Positions 36,487 through 59,207 of a stretch of DNA of 64,000 nucleotides are shown here, piece by piece. The notes below the pieces were generated by a model. It was not told the DNA's origin. It did no database searches and saw only the letters and a program-made list of their open reading frames with translations. Source of the stretch: Antedon bifida (lineage: Eukaryota; Echinodermata; Crinoidea; Comatulida; Antedonidae). How positions within the stretch are numbered: the stretch's first letter is position 1; each line of letters begins with the position of its first letter. Where the stretch lies: contig OY727098.1 of NCBI GenBank assembly GCA_963402885.1, positions 22,120,717 through 22,184,716 of the forward strand, read 5' to 3'. A program made the position numbers and the translations under genes.

Positions 36487-39400
36487 ATCAATTTATACAT
36501 GTTGTACTCGTTGAATAGCCCATGAAGCAAATGAAGGTTAATATGCCTTCTCAGTAGATAAAGTTACTCAAAATCCGTTTCTGCAATAACCATAACTAAG
36601 TCTCAACGTGTCACCTTTTTATCATTGTAATGGTAATTACATTCCATTAGCAGATTAGAATCATCACACATCTTTAGGTTTTCTTTTCAGATACTACGAT
36701 CTTAATTACACTGTTTGATGCTAGACTAATAATCTTAATCTTTATTACATATTGTATCTTATTCGATGACGATTATATTCATTGTGTAGTTAGTTAAAGG
36801 TACAATTAATCTCTCTAATAATGTAGGTCCCATCTGCATCTGCATGGGATAAACAATTCAGCATCATTATAAATACTATATTTAGCTAAACGTACTCTGT
36901 ATGCCTTCAATGCGATTTAGTATCCCTGAATGACTGTTTTTTAATTCCTGAAATGGAATAATTTCAGGAAAAACAGCGGTAATAAGAGTTTTTACGATTT
37001 TTAAATAAAAATCAAACAAAATCAAACTAACAACGTAAATCATGTTGAGTAATACTTTAAATTCCATAAACATACAATTGCAGTTTTGAATGGACTCAAG
37101 ACTTAAATAAAAGACGTAATAAAATGTAATCTCCTACATTAAATGATACACATTTTACTTGCGATAACGTTTTATTCAAGACGAAGATAAAAATAACAAA
37201 TAAAAAAACAAAAGGAAAAACGATAGTCATTAGCTGCCAGGAAAGTACAAACGTACACTGTCGGCAAATTTTTTTTTTACTAATGACTACAAAAGTAGAA
37301 AAACAAATAGTAATGTATTTCAGAAAGTATTCCAAGAAATAACCATTTCTGATTGCCAAATTTGGTTGTTGTATGATGCCTAAACAGTAAGAAAAGAATG
37401 TTACTTATTGATATTCTTACGAGATTCTTAATCTAAAAAACCTTTTCCGAATTGAAATTTTTAACAGTAAAAAAGAAACTTAGGTCATCAAAGTAAAAGT
37501 GGGCAGTTGGAACGCATTCTATATTTCTAACAACACATGTCATAAAGCATTGGACTAGTAACGACGAATTATACAGAAATAATAAATATACCTGACAACC
37601 TGCGAGACCGCATGATTGCAAGCAAAAGAATTTTGCCTGTTATGTCAAATGCATTTGTGTTTGTATTGAAGACGTTTGAGTCACATTTTTCCCTTGAGAA
37701 TGATGGTAATGTAGAAGAGATTATAATATAAGCAAACAGTAAATCAACGATCAAAAACAATTCCAACACAGAATACTTCTGTTTACGTGATCTAAAGATG
37801 AACGATTTTCTTTCTTTAGATATTGGACAACGTTATAATAACATGCTGTTACAAAACCAATAGATTCACTGATTATCTGTAAATACCATAAGATTATCAT
37901 CAGGATGATCAAATAAAGATACTTCCCTCTCATTTATAGAGTTTGTTTTATCCAATAGGTCTAGTACTTAAATAATAATAATAATAATACAAAGAGCTTT
38001 AAAATCACTCTAAAGTTTACTATGAGGGTATATTCTGTCCTCATGGTATTACTTGAATGTCTATTATTTGACTAAAAACGCAGATTAATGGCACACAATT
38101 GGCTTCATGTATTAGCGGATATTTTACACATTCTAGAAAATAATGATAGAAGAGAAACAAAAATTAAAACGTCTTTAGTTTTATTGACTTTTCTAGTTGT
38201 GTTTCAACATGGCTGTCATGAAATCAACTTCATGGTATATGAAACAAAGACAACATATAGGTTTACCAAAACTAAATGTCAATGCAATAAAATATAATGT
38301 ATGAGAACACGAAGAACACATATATACTTTCGCTAGAATGAATAGAATGACGTCTTCACAATATTAACATTAACGAGATTGTATGAGGTTGAGTGTTATT
38401 CAATTGGTGCGAACATAGTCATTTGGTGATTTGTCTTCTTTCGCACCGTTGGGCAGCAAATGAAATACCAACGGCGCTGTTTTAAAGCTGTATTTTCAAA
38501 AAATAGTTGATACAGAATTTTTACTGCGTAAACTGATTACTAGTATTATAGTGCATCTAATATGAAGTACACGTTTTAAATAAACATTGTACGGGAATTA
38601 CAGTCATGTTGTAACTTATAAAGAGTTAATACATGTCAAGTGATTAAAAGAGCCAATTAAACTACACAGATATCCTGCAGATATTCTTGTAGAGTAATTC
38701 TAGCTTGTTTGTTTGCTTCCCTTTTGCTTATTCTAAAACATGTTAAGTGAGCGTTGGCAAGTAAAATTACTGATGAAATGTGAGATGAACTGTTCTTTCC
38801 AATTATAGGGTTGCGAATTTTGTAGGATTTAGGAGTAACTTCATAACCATGGTTTCATAAACCAATGGACTCCAAGCAAAATTTACGATCAAAAACGTTA
38901 TTGTTTATCAGTCAATGCTAGATGTTTATAAATATAACGACAGGTTTTTCTTTATTAAATCATTGCATTGCGTGAATCCTCCTGATAAGTTCCTTGACGT
39001 TGTTGTATACACTTGTCGTTAGTAGGCCTTAGTTTACGACTAAAGGCTACAGAATGATATTACTTGTATCTCCATTGTTATTGATAGTTTGATTGAAATT
39101 ACCCAGTTCAATCAATCATTTTTCGAAACGGGCAAGATTACCATATTATTTTGTCATGTAAAATGTATTTGTAGATTATGTATTTTTTTATAAAATGTAC
39201 TTTGGTTAAGAACATACGTTGTTTATCTGTTGAATACTATTTAAGTGGCGTCAAACCGTATGTATTAGGCATATATTTACATTACAACATAATATTTCCC
39301 GTTATTTTTCATCAACGAAATTATAGTAGCATTGAAATTGAAAAACTATAATTACAATCTTGAAATGTATTTTCTATTGTTTGACGCCCTCTATCAGAAT

Positions 39401-40509
39401 GTTAGTCTTCAGACGTCATTCGTTCTCATTTACATATTAATAGCCGTTCGATTTTTCTTTTAAAACTGAAAATCCACTGTTGACACTTTCTATATAGTTA
39501 ATTACTTAAAATGGAATACCTATAGTCCTACACATAAGTCAAGAAGTATATTCGAAAACTGCATTCTCAGCAAAGTATTTCTGCTTACTTGCTTAAATTA
39601 AAAATTAAATTCTAATAATTATAATTCAGTTGTTGTTTGTTTATTTATACATCTTTTTTCATAGAGAGGCCTGTAATATATTATATGTAGAGCACGTTTC
39701 AATTTAACTTGTAGGATCCAGATGCATGCAAATAAAAGAATTTGAACGTCCACGATTGTTTAGGTATTTTGCCACAAAAAGTAAATTAAAAACAGATGTG
39801 CGAAGAAGGAGAAACAAAACTCCCATTTCTCTAATAACTGAAGTAAATCAATAATAAGGAAAACTATTAAATAATAACTTATTAGGCCTATTTACATTTG
39901 TTTTTTAACAGACTATTAACTCTCGATGGACGCAAACGAACGAAATTTTATAAATTCAATGAACAGTTATGGATTTAAAATTACAGTAAGCAAAATGAGA
40001 GGTAGGTAAGTATCATTTCTTTTATTTACTAATATTATATCTACTTAGCTTACAATGAAACAGAAATCGTAACTATTTAATATCACTACTTAAACGGTTT
40101 GTGGTGATCACATTCAATACCACAGCATATGAGCTCTTAGAGATTTTTTGTTCTATTTTGGTATGGATATATTATGTCACCATGGTATTCCGAAATAAAA
40201 AGATGAATGTCTTAAAGACACATTATCTGCATTTCTTTTATGTTTTGTATAAGAAAAATGTAGTCAATAGGCCGTTTGGAATACATATATATTCTGTTCA
40301 AATTAGCGACTAAAATACAATTGATCTATGATAAAAAATCACTATTTTTACATAATAGGGTAGATTTTGTGGAAAGTCTGTAATTCAATATCCAACATCT
40401 TCTACTTAAGTAATATTCCATTAAATTACAATTACCCTTTCTTTGAAATTAATAATTCTAGTTTGCATGTATGAAACATCAACTTAAGACGTGACGCTAT
40501 ACACCCAAG

Positions 40510-50255
<9,746 letters not shown>

Positions 50256-53200
50256 TAAGCGCCTGGGCGAGTTCAACCAAAGTTGTGTCATATTGTATGT
50301 AGCAAGCGTCTTCGTATAACCATTTTAGCCTCATTGAGTGTCAGAAATTTAATATACTCGACAGTGTATCAAAAGATCGACAAAAATTAACATACAGAGC
50401 ACAGTAACAGCCACTAAAATGTGCCGCTAAAGTAAAGTTGTTTTACATGACTACTACAGTAATTAGGTACGTTTCATAAACATTAAGACCCATTTACACT
50501 AGGAAGATAACGATCGACCATAAATATGCATTTTTCATCAAATAAAACGAAATAAAAAGAAATCTAACAAGTGTTCATCTTGTAGGAAAACCATCAATGC
50601 TTCTTTAATGAAAATGATATTTTCACACGTCTAATCAAATGACGTCATGATTGATAAGAGCAATAATATCGTGACAATACAACGAAGTTGATGTTTTTAT
50701 AAATAAATATGTCATTTGATTGGGTTTAAAAAAACATTATTTTTAACAAAGACAGCATAAATGATTATCCTATAGTCCTAAAACGAAAACATTTCTAATT
50801 TCTTTTGTTTTATATAATAAAAATACATGCTTATCTATTTATCGGCGATCGTTGTCGTCCTAGTGTAAATGGGCCTTTACAATATCCAACAGTACCTTCG
50901 GTAATTTACGAGAATTTCTGTTGCGTCGTACGCTAAAGTAGGTTTGAGTCGATTTAAAATCTAAAACTAAAACATAATATATGTACGTGTCTTGTAGTTT
51001 TATAGGATTTCAAACAACGTATTTATGGCTTCGTGCAATTTCAGTAGGTTTCAGAACCCGTCTGTTCCGTTGATGTACATAGCGCACTAAATATCGCTTT
51101 TTTTCAACATGTCAAATTATTTCTATACTTGTGTCATTACAGAGCCTCTAGACACACGTTACAAATGTATTGGGAGCGTGCACTGGTTAAAGATTACATT
51201 TACATCTATGCTGTATAAAATGTAATACATTGTGACAATGAAATGATGCTAATAGAAACAATTATACGAAGTACACTAAAATGGTGATTTTAGTGAACTT
51301 TGTACAATTGTATAATTTTTAAGGGCAGAAATAATATATTTATGGTGTGGTGGAGAATATTAAACAATATACCAAAATATGTTGAAGTTTAGGCCTACAT
51401 GTTACAATCTGATGTGTCAGAATAAAATAGATGGACAATTGAAAAATGAAAGTAAGCTGGTTGGTACTTCGTTGAATGACCATTATGCCATAGTTACAAA
51501 TCAATATATCATTGTAAATTACAGTTCTGTACTTCCAAATGATGTACCGTAATAGTTTAGTTTGTATGTGTGTGGATAGTTTAGAAAAATTCTAGTTTAA
51601 CCAAAGTAAAGTTAGGCCTGTATACATGATATATTATATTTTCATTGTCTGATGAACATAGTTGGCATTGTATCAGTGTGAATATATAAACAAATGATGT
51701 GCTACTTTATTTTTCTTCTTTATGTATATAGTATTTTATCAAATTCATGGAATTGGAAACCTATTTTTATACATAGGCCTACTTAAATTAATATACTTAC
51801 CAGACAAAGTCACTTATCGGTTGTAAGTAAATAGAAAGATAAAACTAGATCGAGGCTTAAAGTGTGGGAGCGGCAAAGACAATACGAAGGTAGAAATTAT
51901 TGGTTAGTTTGTCCATGAATATAACAACTACAGGCTATAATAGTTAATTAAGAATTAGTCATTCCTAATTCTGTTGAACAGAATTTTTTTACTCCCATAA
52001 GAGTTTAGTGCAAAATTAGAATAATAATTCACAATACAAAAACTTTTCTCATTGAATATCAATATTATTTTATTTTTCATTGGGATCATGGACAATTAAA
52101 TGTGATGTAATATTTAGTTGTATCATCCATGCATGAATATGTATTACAAATATCACAGATGTAAGTCAATATGTCATAATGGTAACACGTTAAGATCTGC
52201 AAAATATATAAATGTATATTGTTAGTATGAAAAAACATAATTTATAGGCATAGTGTACAGTAGATAAATATGACATAATTTTATTATCATCGTAAATATA
52301 CTATACGTAGATCACAGTTAGAAAAGAGTAGTCTGAATACAACAAAACGAACAAATATTTAAAATAAAATAACATATGCTAATGTATTAATGAAATCTTA
52401 TAATGAGTTACTTATAACAACGTATCATAGACTAGGCTCAAACCAGCGATAGGCACTAGACCACGAACTACAATAGTGTGACTGTGTCAGATAAATGTAT
52501 AGAATATAGGCCTACTATCAAATATTTCTTTGGTATAAAATACGTATACAATTATAGCCGCATCATATTTGGTAAATAGTATGACAAAATCAGACATTCT
52601 ATATTGAAGTGACTGAAAAAAAAATAAAGATTAATATTACATTTTACAATTAGACTTGTTTTATTTGTTCCAATCATATAAGAAAATTGGAGTAATTGGA
52701 ACCATAAACCATAATCAATTTACAGTAGGTAGAGGTGCTTCAGGTGATTATATTTTAAAAAGAACATTTTTGGAAATATTTCAATGGATTTTTGTCTAGG
52801 CTTTGAGACAACCAATGCAGGGATAACGGTACGACCTCTGCTGGATGCATGAACCACAAATGAGAGCTATTTTTGCTGTGGTCAACTGTCTCTCCTCTAA
52901 TTCTGCCTTGATTAGTGTTGAGCAAGAGTTGCCTTTCAAATTGATTGATTAGTCGCAATTGTCTCCAAAATATCGATTTCCATGTAAAGGTTACCTTCTA
53001 TTGTATCAACAATTTGTCCAAAAAAAAGAAGAGAAATCATGGCTACCACCATGCTACTAATGAGAATGTGATCAATGACCCCTGAAGCAGAAAGTCTGGC
53101 AGAGTGCTTGAAGCATGCATGCAGCTGCTGCTAAAAATGTAGCCTGGGAAGTCTACCCTTGGAGTTGCCTTGGTTTAAACTTTGACAAAGGGTGTTATAT

Positions 53201-53490
53201 CTTATGAAGAAATTAATTACAATTTTACTGTGACTTCAAAGTTTGTTTTTGTCAATCAATATCATCATACTTTGTATTACATGTTGACTAATTCAAAGTA
53301 AGTAATCTAAAGATGATCACACGACCTGTGTTACATAATTCATCGGTTGAATACAATTACTTTCAAAAACTTTCATGCTTGGCTAGACAAGGTCACTGCT
53401 CGCTCGCAACTCAAGCACTCGAATAAATGAAATAATATAATATTGTTCAAAACAAACATGGTTTTAGTCTAACTAAAACATTCCAATAAA
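50256..53490. other. SYT15 3' region and intergenic DNA, no further gene seen
   Basis: The SYT15 3' UTR must start here, but its end is unclear because several AATAAA-type hexamers occur (for example near 51421). About 360 bp after the stop comes an AT-rich block, and several TAGGCCTA palindromes follow between 51389 and 52510. A GC-richer patch at 52750-53170 has no recognised content. Confidence 0.45.
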
Positions 53491-53496
53491 TGCTCT

Positions 53497-54075
53497 TCAA
53501 TCATCATAGTCATACATATAAGGGCATTGAGTGTCACAGTATAACCAATTCCTTATAAATTGATCTTTTGTACTTGGTGTCGGACTTCCTAACATTTCCA
53601 AGAAATGGGATGATGTTTCCTGCATATCTGTATCTGGATCTTCGACATGTATATTATCTTCTTTTGAGGATGTATCAGGCTGGATGTCTTTATTGGATGT
53701 GAATTTTTCTAAACAAATCACTGATTCAGCCTTACTGTCAATATTTTCATTCTTCTTGGAATATAATTTACAAGGATTAGCATTTAGTTCGGGTAAATTT
53801 GAAATTTGATTTTGCTTAATCTTAGTCTCAGATAGTTTGTTTAACACGTTCCTGTTACGATGAGTATGCCTCATAAGATTATCATGTGATTTCAAATTCC
53901 ATGGTGACTTTGAATTTGACATGTTATACTTTCTATGGATCGTTTTAATTTCAGGCAGTCTATTCAGTTTTCCCTTTTCTAAAGTATGTAAGTTAAGGCC
54001 TCCTCTCTTGACAATATCATGTTCCTGTAATGATTGAAGTGCCATTGTATAAATCTTGTCAATCACAAATTTGGG
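53497..54075 (-). CDS. Unrecognised protein, last coding exon
   Basis: On the minus strand the acceptor TTTTGGCAG (ending at 54076) is followed by an open frame of 192 codons to a stop at 53499-53497. It is the longest open frame in the window and lies in AT-rich DNA. It begins PKFVIDKIYTMALQSLQEHD and does not start with methionine, since the codon at 54066 is GTG, so this is an internal or last exon and not a complete gene. The first 100 residues are basic and rich in Asn, Lys and His (for example LMRHTHRNRNVLNK). The last third is acidic and Ser/Thr-rich (DPDTDMQE) and it ends with an aromatic tail, WLYCDTQCPYMYDYDD. No signal peptide, membrane segment or known domain is seen. I do not recognise the family. 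Two tentative upstream exons are listed separately. Confidence 0.65.
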   Translation of the reverse strand, partial: PKFVIDKIYTMALQSLQEHDIVKRGGLNLHTLEKGKLNRLPEIKTIHRKYNMSNSKSPWNLKSHDNLMRHTHRNRNVLNKLSETKIKQNQISNLPELNANPCKLYSKKNENIDSKAESVICLEKFTSNKDIQPDTSSKEDNIHVEDPDTDMQETSSHFLEMLGSPTPSTKDQFIRNWLYCDTQCPYMYDYDD

Positions 54076-55048
54076 CTGCCAAAATTCAGAAAATAAATTT
54101 CAGCTCCTCAGTAATAGTAGTAGTAGTATTGGTGCTGTAGTACTCTTCATATTTTATTCGTAGATTGAAAGTGGATTCAATTGACCTACCATAAAGATGT
54201 ATTTACATGGTATTATTAATACATGATATTATAAAAACAATAATAAAAGATAAAAGTCTATCATATCATCAAAATATAAACTTATATATAAATTATTAAT
54301 GATCCTCCTGATCCTAAACCAAAGTGCCCCAAAAACAATTAATCAAGTATATTTCAAAAGATAACTTACAAAAAAAAGAGTTTCCTAATTGTCATGCTGT
54401 CTGTATTAATTAGTGCCCATCACTGGTATCCTCTGTGTCTTTTTGTTGAGTACATCAAACAGTGGGTTGTTATAGAGATAATGGAAAATGGATCAATTCA
54501 TTTTATTGATGAGGGTGCATTCCGATCATGGTAGATCATATGCATGGTCAGAGTACTCAATACAATGAAATAATGATTAGTATCAATATTTTCTTTTTCA
54601 TTCACCTTTTAAGAAGGCCAGTATCTCAAATGAAGACTAATGACATTGTAGATCCATGGTTCGATATGTGTATGTCAAGCTGTTGGAAGTTTCAGTTTTG
54701 TGTAGTTCTAGAGAATGTTATTTACAGCCATTTATTCGATATCACAATGTAAAAATGCATGATTCCAACAAAGGATTCACTAATGAATTTTAGAATAGAG
54801 TAGAAACTGAAAACTATTTTTCACTAGTGGCATGCTGGTGTATGTATGTAACTTTCAAATATCAGCATCAGAAAAATGCAACTCATTCATCTACAAACAA
54901 CTAAGTCATGAAGGTTCCATACTATAATGATACAAAATTCCACATGCAGAGAAACCAACACCTCAAAGATCTCAATCACCTAATAGCAGAGAATTTTTGA
55001 GATAAAGAGTTGGGAGCTTAGTAACATTTTAAAGATTATTCATCTTAC

Positions 55049-55697
55049 TTCTGCATACCCTCTCGCGGCATCATGCTGTGAGAGGTTTCAGCTGTATGAA
55101 GAGACCATAATAACTGGAAAACATAGTGAAGTGAATACAGGATCTTGCAAAAACCACAATAACAATCTATGGTAATGGAGAAAACTTTAAAATATGGGAA
55201 ATATTCCTTGCCTACCTCAGCGGGCAAAAGCTACAAGACTTGATCCTTTCCTTTTAATCAAACACTGTGTACGACATAAACATACTATAAGAGCAAATGA
55301 AAGGCAAATGCCCAAAGAATGATCCAGAAAATGCTGAACATTACTTTGCCTCTTCTCTTCTACACATTTTCATGGACTTCTGTTTCTTTGATATTATAGG
55401 CCTAATCAAAAAAAAAATTCTTAGTAGTTGGCCTATATACTTTATTTAATAGTAAATATAGGCTTATTTTTACAAATAACACAAAATCTGAGACTATGAG
55501 AAAAAAAAATACGTAAAGTTGAAGCAAACCAGCACAGGAATGTTAATTTAGGCTAGGTGCTAGGCCTATTAGTATTAATTATTTAACTAATTTTAGCTAG
55601 GCCTAGGCTACGCCTAAATCAATCATATATGATGGAACATTCAACAGAAAGAAAAAAATTACTACTGATACTCACCCCGGCCAGATAATAAAGGCAT
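55049..55697 (-). CDS. Tentative first exons of the unrecognised minus-strand gene
   Basis: ATG at 55697 opens a 22-nt coding exon that ends at a strong donor (GGCCGG G, then GTGAGT; exon end 55676). A second exon at 55091-55049, after the acceptor CATACAG, joins it in phase. Together they read MPLLSGRAETSHSMMPREGM and stop being coding at the donor GTAAGA. The joined frame would meet the exon at 54075 as ...MQ, K, PKFVID if one more G were included, but strict GT-AG splicing leaves the phase one base short. An intermediate exon must therefore be missing from my reading, or a non-standard junction or a sequence error is involved. The start sits in the most GC-rich part of this region. Confidence 0.35.
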
Positions 55698-56350
55698 CAA
55701 TCAATCATCATGTAGCCGGCTTTTCAGTAAACAAAATCCAAACATAAAACTGAAGTGACTGGTCATGCTAATTTTTGCCCGGTAGTCCCAGTGGTCCCGT
55801 CCCAGTACTGTAGGGGCCCGGTGTAGGGTTATATGTTATACAATGATATCAAAGTAAATGCTATTAATACGCTTTAGTGGTAGGCCTACATTTAACTTTC
55901 TTAGGGATTCGTCAAGAGATCTGCCCAGCAGAGAGAGGATTTACAAAAGTTCCTTCAAGTCTAACTAATTCCTCCTACCACCACCCCACCAACCTAGCCT
56001 ACTACTACTACTAGGCTAGCTAGGCCTAACTAGGCCTCCTCTATCTATACTATGATGTGAGCCTGGCATCATCTTCATCCAAATTTCATAAACAACAGAG
56101 AGTACGGCGACGTATTTAAACCTAGGTCTAGGGTCATTCACACGCGCCTCTCAGTAGTCATTTTACCAAAGAATGTATTCTCTGGTAAAGAATAAGCCTA
56201 GCCAATGTTTAATATGCCCATTCTTTGGTTTTACATGTTCGATGCACACGTGTTTGAAAGTTATGTGATGGAGAGAGAGAAGGCGCGAATCGCGATGAAA
56301 AGACACTCACAAATCAGACAATCAGAGAGTATGGAGCGCCCTCAGTTTCA
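55640..56350 (-). promoter_or_regulatory. Candidate promoter region of the minus-strand gene
   Basis: GC and CpG content rise here compared with both sides, and the tentative first exon with its GTGAGT donor lies at the low-coordinate end. At least five TAGGCCTA palindromes cluster between 55398 and 56030. No TATA box was convincing. Confidence 0.4.
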
Positions 56351-59200
56351 GGTGGTATAATAAAACTACCGTACTGAAAAAAAAGAAGGCTCGTATCTTT
56401 GGGTGTTTTTTGTTGGCCAGAAAATAAAAGAATTTCGAAATCAAATGGCCAGTTGCTCAAATAAAAAAAGTAACTGAATCAGTGATTGACACAATAATTG
56501 GGAAAGAAAGATTTTGACTAATTTCGACTGACTTATAGGTAGGCCTATAGTCTATGGTAGGCCGTCTGTGCTGTTGTGAACAACTGTCCTCGGATTTGAC
56601 ACGATTTTTCAACCATAGAAATCTAGGGCAATCTAGATGTATACTTATAATAATAGGCATATATTCATTTACAATCAAACTCACATTTTAACTTTTTGCA
56701 GTGCAAATAAGCCTGATTAGCTTATTAGCCCACTGTTGTGAAATATCTTATTGTCTTTAGCGATACTGCAGTTACTAGTGTAGTGCTTAACATTCTTTTG
56801 TAAAGGGAATTGTAATTGTAAGGAAATGAAAAGAAATTTTAATTTTGCTACAATTTTGTCTAAGTACTTAATACGCAAAACACTAAATGTATGGTTTTCG
56901 GAACTTCTCGTATCCGGGTTCCCCAGTTAAACATTTACGAAATAATAAATATTTGATTGCAAAACACAAGACTTTACATGTTGAACCATGGTTTATTTTT
57001 TTCATGGGGTGATTTGTATTAAAGAATATTACTTATTTGTGTTAATGTAATGTGTCATTTATAGAAACATCAAGGTTACTTCGGGAAAATTATATGAATT
57101 ATGGTCATGTTTGAATTATAAGAAATAAACTGAAACAGTATGTCATAAACAAACAGGAAATTGACAAAAGTCACGTACATTTGTTAAACACTCATTACAC
57201 TATTACCGGGCCTATTGTTTAATGTTAAACTAACATCGTTTGCGGTCATTTTCCAGATAAAGCTAGACGTGCAAAACAGTTTCCTTTGTCAATAATGACG
57301 CAATGTATAAAAACGCACTCAAAATGATGACATTATATAAAGATCAAACTATAGTGTATATTATATTATGTCATCATATCAAAAGTTAAGTTATGTTATG
57401 TTATACATCTTAACCTTTCTGTATATATTATATTTATATGTTATGTAAGAGAATACCTGTATGTTGTCCATCTGAAAAAATGATATTTTACACTTGCCAC
57501 TATATTGTCACAATAATTAGTCATTTTGACCAAAATTTGGATCGGGAAAAAATTATTTACCTGAAAAACTGTAATTTAGAGCAAAACAATAGAAAAATTG
57601 TCCGGTCAGACGATTAGTTTTTGTCCTTTTAAAAGTGAAATTATTTTTTTGTTTCACTTTCTACGGAAGTAAATAAAGTCTGATTTTATTATTCTTCATT
57701 TTTCATATTTTTGAGGGACAAGATAAGATGGTATAGACAATTTTATTGAACACTCGTATCAGAGGCACACGTTTAACTTAAAAGACAGAAAAAAAAGTAA
57801 TAAAAAATAGAAATATATATAAAAACAAGTAGCGAATTATACAAGTAATACAATAATCTCCAGACAGTACTGTATATACAATACTTTTTATGATGACGTG
57901 TGTAGGCCTATATCATTAACTCTTTCCTTATAATAATTACTACCTTTAAACGTTTATAATAAACCATTTTGAAAATCAGTACTATACGTTACTGGAAATG
58001 TAATTTAGTCAAAAGAAAGAATAAATAAATATTTAAATAATCAATAAGAATAAAGTAGTAAAATAAAACACAATCCGTTCATAAATCCAGTGTTCCGATT
58101 CATCTACGTGACCGTGAAATGAAAACTCCCCAATTTATCATGTCACTGACAATGTTTGTTTTGTTATTTAAGCAGTGTAAATGAAATCCCATTGAGATGA
58201 GATGGGACACTCTCATGCTTAATATTAATATAAATATACATAAATAGATTATCTTATTCGTTTATCTCTATTGGCAATACCATTGTCGTTATCAAATAAT
58301 AATATTCATAACAATGACAGATTGTTATTCTAAACTATATCAAGCAACCAGCATTTATACATGTTGACAATGCTGTGTTAGATTAAACTGTCATTAAAAT
58401 AAAGAGCGCAGACACACAGATAAACATCAATTATTGAGCAACAACTTCGTGACAACCGGATTGTTTAATTACATTGAATTTTAGTATTTATTTTGGTGAT
58501 TCAGATTCACATTTTTAAAGACTTATTAACTTTATGTTAAGATAAAGGTAAGGTAATGACGAAATAAGTTGATAAAAGCGTAATGCTTGGTCAAAGTGCT
58601 ATTATTTAGAAAGCATTGTTCAACAACAGAACACAATTATTTTGTTCACTCAAAATTAAAATATAGTAACTTGCAATGGAGCCAGGTAATTATTGCTTTT
58701 TTGTATAGTAACTATTGTATTTTCATATAGTATTGTATTTTCGTATAGTAATTAGTAGGCCTTTTGTATTTTCGCCTGAATTCTTCACTTCGGTCGGCTG
58801 TCAGAGCCCTTTGACCAATTGATGTCAAACTGCTATATTTCACTAATACTGGAAACAAATACGTGTACATTCGATCCGTAAATTTCCTTACCAAAAAAGC
58901 AGGCTATAGCTATTTTGTTTGTAAAAATACGTAACTAGGCCTATAGAGTACAATTAGGGATGATTTTTTTGTCTCTTGCAAATTGAGTAGACAGTCACCG
59001 TTTGTTTACCTGCATGGAGTTCCTCCATGGTTAAGTTTACCAGACAACTTGACCACATTTAATTTCAGCATCTGCTTTTTTTGTTCATTATTTGGAATCT
59101 TTATATACCTTTAAAAGGAAAGCAACGCGAGATCACAGAAATGTGAATGGCTTACTTGGTCGTGTAATCTCATCTAAATAAAATATTTTATTATTAATAA
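56351..59200. other. Intergenic AT-rich DNA upstream of the caspase, no gene seen
   Basis: Apart from repeat family D at 57520-57722, nothing could be supported. The caspase 5' UTR and promoter should lie here, since the coding start at 59208 sits 2 nt after a splice acceptor. Confidence 0.45.
57520..57722 (+). repeat. Dispersed repeat family D, copy 2
   Basis: Matches 36282-36486 at the start (TTTTGACCAAAATTTGGAT, CCTGAAAAACTGTAATTTA) and the end (TTCTTCATTTTTCATATTTT, then a GGGACAA word), with a more diverged middle. Same strand as copy 1. Confidence 0.6.
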
Positions 59201-59207
59201 TATAGAC

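Larger units (their letters stand above)
31370..40505. other. Intergenic AT-rich DNA upstream of SYT15, no gene seen
   Basis: Frames of 60-87 codons are scattered on both strands (for example 37096-37359 minus) but none shows a domain, splice partner or conserved-looking composition. Features that can be supported inside are listed separately: a palindrome, a tRNA-like SINE head, a 33-bp tandem repeat and one dispersed repeat. Regulatory DNA for SYT15 may lie here, but nothing in the sequence alone marks it. Confidence 0.5.

Noticed and set aside
37890-37925. Third hammerhead-like motif (GATGATCAAATAAAGAT)
   Set aside because: Shares 17 bp with the motif at 11476 but lacks both CTGATGA and GAAA, so the core is absent.
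54370-54400. 31-nt minus-strand segment with acceptor and GTAAGT donor that would bridge the phases of the unrecognised gene
   Set aside because: In the required frame it contains a TAG stop, so it cannot be the missing exon.
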